The notes under the pieces are model-generated. The model was not told the origin of the DNA. It made no database searches and worked only from the letters and a program-made list of their open reading frames with translations. Of a stretch of DNA of 64,000 nt, positions 1-8,608 are shown piece by piece. The stretch is from Streptomyces diastaticus subsp. diastaticus (GTDB taxonomy: Bacteria; Actinomycetota; Actinomycetes; Streptomycetales; Streptomycetaceae): assembly GCF_011170125.1 (NCBI RefSeq), contig NZ_BLLN01000003.1, forward strand, positions 1,808,501 through 1,872,500, given 5' to 3'. Numbering within the stretch: the first letter of the stretch is position 1; each line of letters starts with the position of its first letter. Made by a program: the position numbers and the translations under genes.

Positions 1-845
1 AGGTGGCCGCGGTGGAGCCTGACGGCGACGGGGTGACGGTACGCCTCGCCGACGGACAGCAGGACCACTACGACCTGGTCATCGGCGCCGACGGTTACCG
101 TTCCGTGGTCCGCGAGGCCATGTACCCGGACACCGGCGCCGCGTACGCCGGGTACATAGGCTGGCGGGGCACGTCCCCGGACGTCTCGGGCCTGCCCTCC
201 GACGGTCTGGACGCCCACAACATCACCTTCCCCGGCGGCCACTGCATGGCCTACCGCATCCCGGACGGCGCCGGCGGCCACCGCCTCAACTGGGTGCTCT
301 ACACGGCGCCCCCGCGGATCGACGGCCTCCACCCCGACCTGCGGACCCCCACCTCGCTGCCGCCCGGCCGGCTCAACGCGGAACTGACGGAGCACCTGCG
401 TGCGCTGGTGGCCGAGCACTTCCCGCCCTTCTGGGCCGCCAAGCTCCTCTCCACCCCGGCCGAGACCACCTTCATCCAGCCCATCTACGACCTGGACGTG
501 CCGCACTACGCCACCGACCGGATGGTGCTCATCGGCGACGCCGCCAGCGTGGCCCGGCCCCACCTCGGCGCCGGCAGCGTCAAAGCGCTCCAGGACGCCA
601 CCGCGCTGGAGGCCGCCTGGGTGGCGGGGGACAACTGGAAGGAGATCCTGGAGGGGTACCACGCGGTCCGCGGCCCGGTCGGCACCGCCATGGTGGGGCT
701 CGCCCGCAGGATGGGCAGCGCCCAGGTCGAGAACACGCCCGACTGGTCCGCGATGGGCCAGCCGGAGTTCGACGCCTGGTGGCAGGAGCAGAACGACGGC
801 TCCGACCGGCGCAGCGGCTTCGGCGGACACAGTTTGAAGTCCTGA
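1..845 (+). CDS. FAD-dependent aromatic monooxygenase (5' truncated by window edge)
   Basis: This is the C-terminal 280 residues or so of a group A flavoprotein hydroxylase; the N-terminal Rossmann motif lies outside the window. A DLVIGADG stretch near the visible N-terminus matches the DG motif that touches FAD and NAD(P)H. LIGDAASVARPHLGAG around residue 175 is the second FAD-binding GD motif. The ARPHLGAG form resembles 2,6-dihydroxypyridine 3-monooxygenase-like enzymes, so an aromatic or N-heterocyclic acid substrate is plausible but unproven. It converges on an ABC uptake operon, with a strong hairpin between them. An aromatic catabolic link to that transporter is inference only. The family call is firm; the substrate is not known. 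Confidence 0.85.
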   Translation, partial: VAAVEPDGDGVTVRLADGQQDHYDLVIGADGYRSVVREAMYPDTGAAYAGYIGWRGTSPDVSGLPSDGLDAHNITFPGGHCMAYRIPDGAGGHRLNWVLYTAPPRIDGLHPDLRTPTSLPPGRLNAELTEHLRALVAEHFPPFWAAKLLSTPAETTFIQPIYDLDVPHYATDRMVLIGDAASVARPHLGAGSVKALQDATALEAAWVAGDNWKEILEGYHAVRGPVGTAMVGLARRMGSAQVENTPDWSAMGQPEFDAWWQEQNDGSDRRSGFGGHSLKS

Positions 846-852
846 CGGACGT

Positions 853-915
853 GAGAGGGCCGGCACGGGAGGGCGCGGCCGGAATGAGGCCGCCCCCTCC
901 CGTGCCGGCCCTCTC
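853..915. terminator. Bidirectional hairpin terminator between convergent genes
   Basis: The arms 853-873 and 895-915 are a perfect 21-bp inverted repeat (GAGAGGGCCGGCACGGGAGGG and its complement). A short inner GCGGCC/GGCCGC pairing sits in the loop. It lies 8 bp after the monooxygenase stop and before the end of the livF-like gene on the other strand, so it can serve both. There is no T-tract, as is common for Streptomyces terminators. Confidence 0.8.
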
Positions 916-950
916 AGGGGTGGCCGTCCCCCGCCGCTGCCGCCCGCGCG

Positions 951-1691
951 TCAGGCCGCCGTCGGGGCCAGTTCGAGCGCGGCGTTCAGCGCGGTGGCGT
1001 CGGCGCGGGCCTCGTCGCCGTCCAGGCGCAGGACAGCGCGGCCCGAGGTGAGCACCGTGAGGCGGTCGGCGCACCGGACCGCCTGGGCGGGGCTCGGGGA
1101 GACCAGCAGCACCGCGATTCCCTCCCCGGCCAGCGTCCCCACCAGTTCGTACACCTGCTGGACCAGGGTCGGGGCCAGCCCCTCGGTCGGCTCGTCGAGG
1201 AGCAGCACGCTCGGCGAGGCCAGCAGCGCGCGGGCCAGCGCCAGCATCTGCTGCTCGCCGCCCGACAGGTGCGTGCCCCGGTGGCCGCGGCGCTCGCCCA
1301 GTCTGGGCAGCAGGTCCAGGACGCGCGCGGGCGTCCACACACTGGGGCGCGTCCGGTCGCCGGAGCGCGGCGGGCGGTGGGAGAGCCGCAGGTGTTCGGC
1401 GACGGTGAGCCCCGCGAACACCCGGCGGCCCTGCGGCACCAGCCCGATCCCCGCGCGGGCGATCCGGTGTGCGGGGAGCCCCGTCACGTCCCGGCCGCCC
1501 AGCCGCACGGTCCCGGAGGCCGGCCGCATCAGCCCCGCCACGGTGTGCACGAGGGTGGTCTTGCCCGCGCCGTTGTGCCCCACCACGGCGTGCACCGCCC
1601 CCGCGGACACCGCCAGGTCGAGCCCGTGCAGGACGGTGCCGCCGTGGTAGCCCGCGGTCAGGCCGGTCAGTTCGAGCATCGCGTCGGTCAC
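951..1691 (-). CDS. livF: Branched-chain-type ABC transporter ATP-binding protein (LivF-like)
   Basis: This 246-residue ATPase of the LivF type energises uptake through the permease encoded upstream. Walker A GHNGAGKTT is near residue 38, the signature LSGGEQQ near 142 and Walker B VLLLDEPTEG near 160. The GTG start overlaps the livG stop as GTGA, indicating translational coupling; an in-frame ATG four codons on is an alternative. It is the last gene of the operon livK-livHM-livG-livF. The family transports branched-chain amino acids, amides, urea or aromatic acids, and the substrate cannot be read from the ATPase. Confidence 0.88.
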   Translation of the reverse strand: MTDAMLELTGLTAGYHGGTVLHGLDLAVSAGAVHAVVGHNGAGKTTLVHTVAGLMRPASGTVRLGGRDVTGLPAHRIARAGIGLVPQGRRVFAGLTVAEHLRLSHRPPRSGDRTRPSVWTPARVLDLLPRLGERRGHRGTHLSGGEQQMLALARALLASPSVLLLDEPTEGLAPTLVQQVYELVGTLAGEGIAVLLVSPSPAQAVRCADRLTVLTSGRAVLRLDGDEARADATALNAALELAPTAA

Positions 1692-2554
1692 CTTCTCGTG
1701 TCGGGAGCGGACGGAGCGGCGGCGCGGGAGCCGTCGTCGGCCGGGGGCGGAGGCGCACCCTTACCAGGGGCGGACTCCAGGACGGCGCCGGTGCCGCGGT
1801 AGGCGTCGCGGACCGACGGGTGGGCGAGCGCCTCCCCGGTCGGGCCGGTGACCAGGACGCGTCCGGCCGTCAGCACGGTCACCGTGTCCGCGAAGTGGGC
1901 GACCACTTCGACGTGGTGCTCGACCAGGATCACCGCGACCTGCTCCGGGAGCCCGTCGAGGATGCCGAGCAGCCGCCCGATGTCACCGTCGGTGAGCCCG
2001 GCCGCCGGCTCGTCCAGGAGCAGTAGCCGGGGCTCGCCCGCCAGGGCGGCGGCGAGGTCGAGCATGCGCCGCTGCCCGTGGGAGAGCCGTGAGGCGGGCC
2101 AGTGGGCGGCCTCGGCGAGGCCGACCGCCTCCAGATGGCGCCCGGCCGCCTCGGCCCGCGCGCGCAGCCGGCCGGGCCGGCGCCAGGCGGCGTGACCGCC
2201 CCGGCCGTGCGGCCAGCCCGCCAGGACGACGTTGTCCAGCACCGTCAACTCGCCGATCACCACGGGCTGCTGGAAGCTGCGGGCAATGCCGGCGCGGCTG
2301 CGGCGGGCGGTACTCGTCCGGGTGACGTCCGCCCCGCCCAGCACGATGGAGCCCTGGTCCGGCCGGTCGGTGCCCGCGATCAGGTTGAGCAGGGTGGTCT
2401 TGCCCGCGCCGTTCGGTCCGATGACCGCGTGCCGGGCCCCCGGAGCCAGCCGCAGACTCACGTCGTCGACCGCGGTGAGACTGCCGAACGTGCGGGTGAC
2501 ACCGGTCAGTTCCAGTGCCGCGCCCGGGCGGGCCAGGGTCGGTGTGGGCGTCAT
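1688..2554 (-). CDS. livG: Branched-chain-type ABC transporter ATP-binding protein (LivG-like)
   Basis: This is a 288-residue LivG-type ATPase, the partner of the LivF-like subunit. Walker A IGPNGAGKTT, signature LSHGQRRMLDLAAAL and Walker B LLLLDEPAAGL are visible. The signature has SHGQ rather than SGGQ, which is common in the LivG branch. The ATG start overlaps the stop of the permease gene as ATGA. Longer upstream in-frame sequence exists but runs into the permease gene and is not needed for the fold. Confidence 0.88.
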   Translation of the reverse strand: MTPTPTLARPGAALELTGVTRTFGSLTAVDDVSLRLAPGARHAVIGPNGAGKTTLLNLIAGTDRPDQGSIVLGGADVTRTSTARRSRAGIARSFQQPVVIGELTVLDNVVLAGWPHGRGGHAAWRRPGRLRARAEAAGRHLEAVGLAEAAHWPASRLSHGQRRMLDLAAALAGEPRLLLLDEPAAGLTDGDIGRLLGILDGLPEQVAVILVEHHVEVVAHFADTVTVLTAGRVLVTGPTGEALAHPSVRDAYRGTGAVLESAPGKGAPPPPADDGSRAAAPSAPDTRR

Positions 2555-4587
2555 GGGGCAGCCTTCCCAACGGGGCTCGGAGCCGGGGACGACGAGGGTG
2601 CGGACACGGCGGTCGGCGGGTCCGGGGGCCCGGCGGTCCCGGACGCCGCCTGCTCGCCGCCGGGGGTGCCGCGCAGCCCCGCCAGCCCCCGGGGCAGCAG
2701 GTAGACGGCCGCGACGAAGAGCACACCGAGCAGCAGCGGACCGTGACCGGGCCACGCTCCGGCCACCCAGTCCCGGGTGGCGACGATGAGCCCGGCGCCG
2801 AAGAGCGCGCCGACGACCGAGGTCGTACCGCCGATGACCGCCGCCAGCAGAGCGAACGCCGCGATCTCGAACCCCACGTCGGCCGGGGAGAGGTACTGCT
2901 GGACGGTCACCATCAGGGATCCGCCGACGCCGGCCAGCGCCCCGGCGCCGATGTAGGCCACCAGCAGGTAGCGCCCGACCGGGTGCCCGGAGGCACGCAT
3001 CCGCGCCTCCGCCCCGCGCGCTCCGGTCAGCAGCTTCCCCGCCGGGGACCGGAGCACCAGCAGGGTGACGGCGAGCGCGACGGCCGCCACGACGAGGGCG
3101 TACGTGTACAGCTCGCCCTCCTCGAACATGCCCTCCGCGCCCCACAACGCCTGCGCCGACGGGAAGCCGACGAGGCCGTCGGCGCCCCCCGTGACGGACT
3201 TGAACTGGTTGACGGCGGCACTCGTCAGCTCACCGACGGCCAGCGTGATCATGAGTACGGTCGTGCCACGGGCCCGGATCACCGCGGGACCGGTGACCGC
3301 GGAGAACACCGCGGCGGCGAGGGCCGAGAGCAGGACCTGGACGGGGCCCACGGTCCAGCCGGCCTCCGCCAGGTTCACCGTCGCGTAGGCCCCGACGGCG
3401 AAGGGCGCGGTCTGCCCCAGCGTCGGAAGCCCCGCGTAGCCGGTGAGGACGGTGACGCTGACGGCGAGCAGCCCCAGCGCCAGCGCCGAACCGGCCAGCG
3501 AGACGGCGTACGCGTCGAGCAGCCACGGCAGGGCCACGAGCACCGCCGCCAGGACGAGCAGGGGGGTCGCCCGCCGCCACGCGGGCCCGGACGGAAGCAG
3601 GGTGCGTCCCGGCGGCGCCTCGGCCGAGGCCCTGGCCGGGCGGGACGCCCGGCGCAGGCGGGTGCCGAGCCGGCCGACGAGCCGGCCCAGCGGGTCCGGG
3701 GCCGGCCCGTCCGTGCCGTGACCGGTGGCGGGCTCCGCCAGCCGCGAACGCAGCACCAGCACCGCCGCCATCGCGGCGAACAACAGGTACGGGGCGAGGC
3801 TCGGCGCCACCGAGACACCGAGCGTCTGGACCTCGCCGACGCCGATCGCCGCGAAGAACGTCGCCCACAGCGAGCGCAGCCCGCCGAGCACGACCACCAC
3901 CAGGGAGAGCATCAGCACGGTCTCGGCGGTACCGGGGCCGGGGCCGATGATCGGCGCGCCCAGGACCCCGGCGGCACCGGCCAGCGCGCCGGCGGCGGCG
4001 AGCACGCCGAGGTGTACCGTCCGCGGGCTGTACCCGGTGGCCGCGAGCATCTGCGGGTCGTCCGCGGCGGCCCGCACCGCCGCGCCCACCCGGGTGCGGA
4101 CCAGCACCCAGGTGCCGGCGGCGGCCAGCAGCACCGCCATGACGATGAAGCAGAGCCGGTAGGCGGGGTAGCGGTGGCCCAGCAGCGACACCGAGGAGTC
4201 CAGGGCCGCGGGGACACGCACCGGCAGTTCGTCCGCCCCGAAGAACTGGATGAGCAGGTCTCCGCCGATCAGGGCGAGTCCGAAGGTCAGCAGTGCCTGG
4301 GCGAGGTGCCCGCGCCGCGCGAGCGGGAACGAGGCGGCGGACAGCCCCGCCCCCACCAGGCAGGCGGCCGCGGTGCCGGCGAGCAGCCCGAGGACGAGGC
4401 CGCCCCAGGTGCCGTCGCTCAACTCGGCCCCTGTGTAGGCGCCGACCGCGTACAGCATGCCGTGGGAGAGGTTGAGCACGCCGGCGGTGCCGAAGGCGAG
4501 GCTGAGCCCCGAGGCGACCACGAACAGCAGCAGGCCGTAGGCCACCCCGTCCACCATCGGCACGAGGTGGGCGTCGAGGAGTCCCAT
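2551..4587 (-). CDS. Fused LivH-LivM ABC permease
   Basis: This single polypeptide of 678 residues joins the two permease subunits that are usually separate. The first half (about 1-290) is LivH-like, with GLSLAFGTAGVLNLSHGMLYAVGAY near the start. A charged linker (about 295-345) follows. The second half is LivM-like, with TVLTGYAGLPTLGQ and a C-terminal permease core. About 16-18 hydrophobic segments are visible. An upstream in-frame start would overlap the substrate-binding gene. The ATG at 4587 lies one base after that gene's stop (TGAGATG) and is preferred. The last ~35 residues are low-complexity Pro/Ala/Ser. Fused LivHM permeases occur in some actinobacteria. Confidence 0.85.
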   Translation of the reverse strand: MGLLDAHLVPMVDGVAYGLLLFVVASGLSLAFGTAGVLNLSHGMLYAVGAYTGAELSDGTWGGLVLGLLAGTAAACLVGAGLSAASFPLARRGHLAQALLTFGLALIGGDLLIQFFGADELPVRVPAALDSSVSLLGHRYPAYRLCFIVMAVLLAAAGTWVLVRTRVGAAVRAAADDPQMLAATGYSPRTVHLGVLAAAGALAGAAGVLGAPIIGPGPGTAETVLMLSLVVVVLGGLRSLWATFFAAIGVGEVQTLGVSVAPSLAPYLLFAAMAAVLVLRSRLAEPATGHGTDGPAPDPLGRLVGRLGTRLRRASRPARASAEAPPGRTLLPSGPAWRRATPLLVLAAVLVALPWLLDAYAVSLAGSALALGLLAVSVTVLTGYAGLPTLGQTAPFAVGAYATVNLAEAGWTVGPVQVLLSALAAAVFSAVTGPAVIRARGTTVLMITLAVGELTSAAVNQFKSVTGGADGLVGFPSAQALWGAEGMFEEGELYTYALVVAAVALAVTLLVLRSPAGKLLTGARGAEARMRASGHPVGRYLLVAYIGAGALAGVGGSLMVTVQQYLSPADVGFEIAAFALLAAVIGGTTSVVGALFGAGLIVATRDWVAGAWPGHGPLLLGVLFVAAVYLLPRGLAGLRGTPGGEQAASGTAGPPDPPTAVSAPSSSPAPSPVGKAAP

Positions 4588-4588
4588 C

Positions 4589-5791
4589 TCAGCCGCCGAG
4601 CGTGGCCAGGTCCTCGACCATGACGTTGGCCAACTGGTCACCGTCCGGGCGCACCTGACGCAGGTACCAGGTCTGCACCGGGGAGTGCGCCTTCTCGCCG
4701 AACTCCCAGGCGCCGCGCGGACTGTCGATCTGGCCCAGGCCCGCGATCGCCTTGTTGACGGTCTGCGGCGTCACCTCACCCTTCTTCGCCGCGTCCGCGA
4801 CCGCCTTGTCCAGCACGGCCGCAGCGTCGTAGGAGGACATGGCGTAGGTGGTGGGCTGCGTGTCGTGCTTGGCCGTCCAGTCGGCGACGAACGTGCGGTT
4901 GGCCTCGTTGTCCAGGTCTGCCGCGTAGTTGAGGACCGAGTAGATGCCCTTCGCCGCGTCGCCCTGGGCCTGGAGCACGCTGCCCTCGGTGACGAACGCC
5001 GTGTAGAGCGGCAGGTGGGCGATGTCCGACTGCGCGTACTGCTTGGCGAAGTCGATCGCGGCCTTGCCGGCGTAGAAGCAGTACACCGCCTTGGCGTCCG
5101 TCTTGGCGATCTCCGCGAAGTACGGCATGAAGTTGGTGGTCTTCGGGAACGGCGTCCACGTGGTCTTGCCGCCGGGGTTGGCGAGCTTCCCCTCGACCCG
5201 CTCGAACTCCTCCGTGAAGCCCCGCAGTTCGTCGTGGCCGCCCTGGTAGTCGGGTCCGATCGCGTAGACCGGGCCGTCCACCTTCTCCTTGACGTACGGA
5301 GCGATGGCCCTGCCCGGCTCGTCGGACATGAAGCTCGTCGTCCAGACGTACTCGGGGTCCTTGACGTCCGGCCGCGCGTTGGACCCCAGGAACGGGATCT
5401 TCGCCTGGTCGACCAGGGGCAGCACGGCGTTGACCGAGCCACCGCTGACGAAACCGGTCAGCACGTCGACCTTGTCCTTCTTGACCAGCTTCGTCGTCGC
5501 GGGGACGGCGGTGGGCGGACCGTCGCCCTCGTCCGCGACGATCAGCTCGACCTCGCGGCCGCCCAGCTTGTTGTCGTGGGTCTCCAGGTACAGCTCGAAG
5601 CCGGCCCGCAGCTCGGTCCCGACCGGCTTGTAGGTACCGGAGAGCGAGGCGACCAGGCCGACCTTCAGCTTGTCGTCGTCCGCCCCGGCGCCGCCGGAGC
5701 ATCCGGTGACCGCGGCCAGGCCCAGGGCGATGACACCGGCGCCGAGGGCGCGCATTCTGTGCCGGGAGGCGAGGGACGTGTGGAAGAGCAT
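4589..5791 (-). CDS. livK: ABC transporter substrate-binding lipoprotein (LivK-like)
   Basis: This is a periplasmic-binding-protein type I lipoprotein of about 400 residues. A basic N-terminus, a hydrophobic stretch GAGVIALGLAAVTGC and the lipobox cysteine near residue 31 indicate lipid anchoring outside the membrane. The mature protein begins with a KVGLVASLSGTYKPVG stretch typical of the Leu/Ile/Val and aromatic-acid binding family, followed by GFVSGGSVNAVLPLVDQ and GPDYQGG. I chose the ATG at 5791 because GGAG lies 6 bp upstream; an ATG at 5803 has no ribosome site. It heads the transporter genes and follows the Roadblock/kinase pair on the same strand. The ligand is unknown. Confidence 0.85.
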   Translation of the reverse strand: MLFHTSLASRHRMRALGAGVIALGLAAVTGCSGGAGADDDKLKVGLVASLSGTYKPVGTELRAGFELYLETHDNKLGGREVELIVADEGDGPPTAVPATTKLVKKDKVDVLTGFVSGGSVNAVLPLVDQAKIPFLGSNARPDVKDPEYVWTTSFMSDEPGRAIAPYVKEKVDGPVYAIGPDYQGGHDELRGFTEEFERVEGKLANPGGKTTWTPFPKTTNFMPYFAEIAKTDAKAVYCFYAGKAAIDFAKQYAQSDIAHLPLYTAFVTEGSVLQAQGDAAKGIYSVLNYAADLDNEANRTFVADWTAKHDTQPTTYAMSSYDAAAVLDKAVADAAKKGEVTPQTVNKAIAGLGQIDSPRGAWEFGEKAHSPVQTWYLRQVRPDGDQLANVMVEDLATLGG

Positions 5792-5906
5792 GGGGGTCTC
5801 CATCAGGGCGGGGCGGAAAGGGGCGGAGCGAGGAGGGCGGTACGGGTCGACCTGCCGCCGCGCGCGGTCGGGAGCGGGTCCGGGCAGCCGGCGGGTCGGG
5901 TGCGTG

Positions 5907-6290
5907 CTACGCGCGGATCTGCGGGGACAGCGCGTCGCCGACCTGGTTGATCAACTCGGCCATCATGTAGCTGACCTCACCGATGTCGGCGTCCCGGGTG
6001 GTCGTCACCAGGAGCGAGGCCCCGGTGGAGACGGCCATGGAGAACAGGTAGCCGCCCTCCATCGCGGTCAGACTGTGCTCCACCGGATCGGTCTCCGTGG
6101 CCTGCGCCGCCGCGGACAGCAGGTTCACGATGCCGGAGGCGATGGCGGCGAGCCGGTCGGCCTCGTCGCGGTCCAGACCCGCGTATGCCAGCGCGAGCCC
6201 GTCCACGGAGACCGCGATCGCCCGGGTGACCTCCGGGATACGACTGGTGAAGTCGTTGAGTATCCAGCTCAGTTCGGTGGGTTGGTTCAT
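5907..6290 (-). CDS. Roadblock/LC7-domain protein (conservon CvnB-like)
   Basis: This is a 127-residue Roadblock/LC7 protein starting MNQPTELSWILNDF. It has the typical continuation RIPEVTRAIAVSVDGLALAY and a central EGGYLFSMAV segment. In Streptomyces conservons this subunit (CvnB) works with a membrane-associated sensor kinase (CvnA), a DUF742 protein (CvnC) and a small GTPase (CvnD). Here the ATG overlaps the kinase stop (ATGA), so the two are co-translated. No CvnC or CvnD follows, because the next gene 103 bp on is the ABC lipoprotein. Confidence 0.85.
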   Translation of the reverse strand: MNQPTELSWILNDFTSRIPEVTRAIAVSVDGLALAYAGLDRDEADRLAAIASGIVNLLSAAAQATETDPVEHSLTAMEGGYLFSMAVSTGASLLVTTTRDADIGEVSYMMAELINQVGDALSPQIRA

Positions 6291-8608
6291 CACTTGCTCC
6301 GTTCGGTGTTGCCTTCGTCGGTGGGGCGACCGCGATGGGTCGTGCTCCTGTTGACCCCCTGGGCGTAGGCCGCCAGAACGTCGGAGACCTGCCGGGAGTC
6401 CCGTCGGCGGGGCGGCTTGCGGGGACCGCTCGCCCCGGGGCGCCGCTCGGCGTTCTCGCGCTTGGCGGTCGTGGGCCACTGCTGCGGTGCGCTGCGCTTA
6501 CGGACGGGCAGACCCGAGGCGCTGACCCCCGCGATCCGGTCGGCCGGCTCGCCGGCCGGGGGCAGCGGGGGCGCCGAACCCGGCTCCCGCTCAGGCGGCG
6601 TGGCCGGCCCGGGCCGGTGCGGTGCCTCCTTGCGGGGGGCACGGGAGCGGCCGGCGGCGAGCTCCGCGCCGGCCCTGCCGGGCGCGGCGCCCGTCTCCCA
6701 GGACGGCGCGGCGGAGTCCCGCTCGATCCTCACCAGCACGCCCGCCGGCAGGGTGATCTCGGCGATGGTGCCGGGCCCGGAGGAGTCGCGCAGCTCCACG
6801 ACGATGCCGTGCCGCGCGGCGAGCCGCGCCACGACGTGCAGACCCATGAAGCGGACGTCGCCGACGCCGGCCCGCGGTTCGCGCAACGCGGCGTTGTGGA
6901 CGGCACGGCGGTCGGCCGGGATGCCCACGCCTTCGTCGACGATCTGCACGACCGCCTGCTCGCCCAGCCGCCAGACGGTGACACCGACCGGAGACTCGGG
7001 GGACGAGAAGCGGGTCGCGTTGTCGAGGATCTCGGCGAGGATGTGTGCCACGTCGTGCACGGCACGGGCGGCGATGCCGACATCCGCCTCGACGACGCCG
7101 AGCGAGACCCGGTCGAAGCGCTCGATCTGCTGGGCCGCCGCCACGATGACCGTCGAGCAGTCGACGTCGTCGGTCCGCACCCGGCCGTGCCCGTAACCGC
7201 CCAGCACCAGGATGTTGTTGGTGTTGCGCTCCATGCGGACGGCGAGGTGGTCGAGGGCGAAGAGGGTCTTCATCCGCTCGGGATCGGCCTCGTCGCGCTG
7301 CACGGTGTCCAGCTCGGACACCATGATGCTGGTGAGCTGCGCGCCGCGACGGGCGACCCCGACCAGGGTTTCCGCGAACTGCGCGTGGATGTGCGCCTGT
7401 TGGGCGGCGAGTCGGACGGCCTCGTGGTGCACGGCGTTGAACGCCTCACCGACCTCGCCGATCTCGTCGTCACCCGTCGTCTCGACCGGGTCGCTGGTCC
7501 GCTTCGCGACCTCCTCCGGAGTCGCGCCGCGCAGGGCGCCGGGCTGGGACAGTTCGTTCATCACGGCGGGCAGACCGGTCTGGGCGACACCGCGTGCGGC
7601 GTTGCGCAGACCGTGCAGGCGGTGGATCATGACGCGGCCGAGGCGGAAGGCCACCACGACGGCGCCGACCAGCGTCAGCACCACCAGGACGAGTTCGCCG
7701 CCGGCCGTCCAGAACAGCAGGGTGCGTTCCGCGGAGACACTCTCGTGGACGGAGGCGTCGATCTGCTTCTCCACCGACCGCAGCAGCTCCTGACGGTCCG
7801 TGGACGCCTTGAGCCACTCCTTCGCGGTGACGTCGATGTCCGTGTTGTTGCCGGTACGGCTGATGCGGTCCTCGAGCCTGCGTGCCTGTAGCGCCTTCTC
7901 ACCCGAGAGGGTGCGTTCCAGCCAGGTCCGCCACTCGCCGGGCCCGAGGTCGTACAGGACCCCGACGGACTCGGTGTAGCCGAGGCGGCTGGCGTCGAAC
8001 GTCCGACGCGAGGAGGTCGTGAAGCCCCCCGCGGCCTGCGCGCGCATGACCGTGACCTGCTCCTGCGCCGTGTACTCGGCGGCTTCGGAGAGGGCCGCGG
8101 CGGCACGGATCCGGTCGGCGATGTGGGCGTCGACCCCCTCGGCCTGGGCGATACCGTCCCGGTAGCCGATCAGGTCGGCGATCACGATGCGGTAGCCGAA
8201 GGCGAGCGCGGAGATGGTGCTGCTGCCGGAACGCGCCTGGGCGCGCAGGGACACCAGCTTCTCGACCGAGCGCTCGATGCGGTCCAGCATGACCTGGGCG
8301 TTGTCGGGCACCTCGGACAGGTCCGTGACCTCTTGACGGAACCTGTCGACGCTCTCGTCGGTCGCCTCGGCACTCTCGCGCAGCCGGTCCGGGTCTCCCT
8401 GACCCGAGACGAGCGCGGTCGCCGCGACCCGTTCATGCTGCAACTTCTCGGCCAACTCCGCTGCTCCGGCCGCGGCTTTCACCATGGCGGTCAGCCGGTC
8501 GGCCTGGAGCGCGTCGCTGGCGGCCGGAGCGAGAGCCAGGCCGGAGAAGGTGACGGCCACCGCCAGGGGAGCGGTCACGAGCAGGGCGAGGCGGCGATTG
8601 ATTTTCAC
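6290..8608 (-). CDS. Nitrate/nitrite-sensor-type histidine kinase (conservon CvnA-like)
   Basis: This membrane sensor kinase has about 772 residues. TM1 is at about residues 6-27, then comes a NIT-type extracellular helical domain to ~290. TM2 follows (LVLVVLTLVGAVVVAFRLG), then a HAMP-like linker, a dimerisation region and a HATPase domain with LAEILDNATRFSSPESPV as the N-box. No classical phospho-acceptor His motif is obvious, as in other CvnA proteins. The last ~160 residues are Pro/Arg-rich and ended by a basic segment. The GTG at 8608 has GGAG 7 bp upstream and sits just before the first TM; a longer reading frame adds 42 unlikely residues. It is co-translated with the Roadblock gene and reads towards the ABC transporter. 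Confidence 0.85.
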   Translation of the reverse strand: MKINRRLALLVTAPLAVAVTFSGLALAPAASDALQADRLTAMVKAAAGAAELAEKLQHERVAATALVSGQGDPDRLRESAEATDESVDRFRQEVTDLSEVPDNAQVMLDRIERSVEKLVSLRAQARSGSSTISALAFGYRIVIADLIGYRDGIAQAEGVDAHIADRIRAAAALSEAAEYTAQEQVTVMRAQAAGGFTTSSRRTFDASRLGYTESVGVLYDLGPGEWRTWLERTLSGEKALQARRLEDRISRTGNNTDIDVTAKEWLKASTDRQELLRSVEKQIDASVHESVSAERTLLFWTAGGELVLVVLTLVGAVVVAFRLGRVMIHRLHGLRNAARGVAQTGLPAVMNELSQPGALRGATPEEVAKRTSDPVETTGDDEIGEVGEAFNAVHHEAVRLAAQQAHIHAQFAETLVGVARRGAQLTSIMVSELDTVQRDEADPERMKTLFALDHLAVRMERNTNNILVLGGYGHGRVRTDDVDCSTVIVAAAQQIERFDRVSLGVVEADVGIAARAVHDVAHILAEILDNATRFSSPESPVGVTVWRLGEQAVVQIVDEGVGIPADRRAVHNAALREPRAGVGDVRFMGLHVVARLAARHGIVVELRDSSGPGTIAEITLPAGVLVRIERDSAAPSWETGAAPGRAGAELAAGRSRAPRKEAPHRPGPATPPEREPGSAPPLPPAGEPADRIAGVSASGLPVRKRSAPQQWPTTAKRENAERRPGASGPRKPPRRRDSRQVSDVLAAYAQGVNRSTTHRGRPTDEGNTERSK

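Noticed and set aside
2515..4623. 702-residue plus-strand frame opposite the permease
   Set aside because: Gln/Arg/Gly-rich shadow; the minus-strand frame has clear membrane helices and permease motifs.
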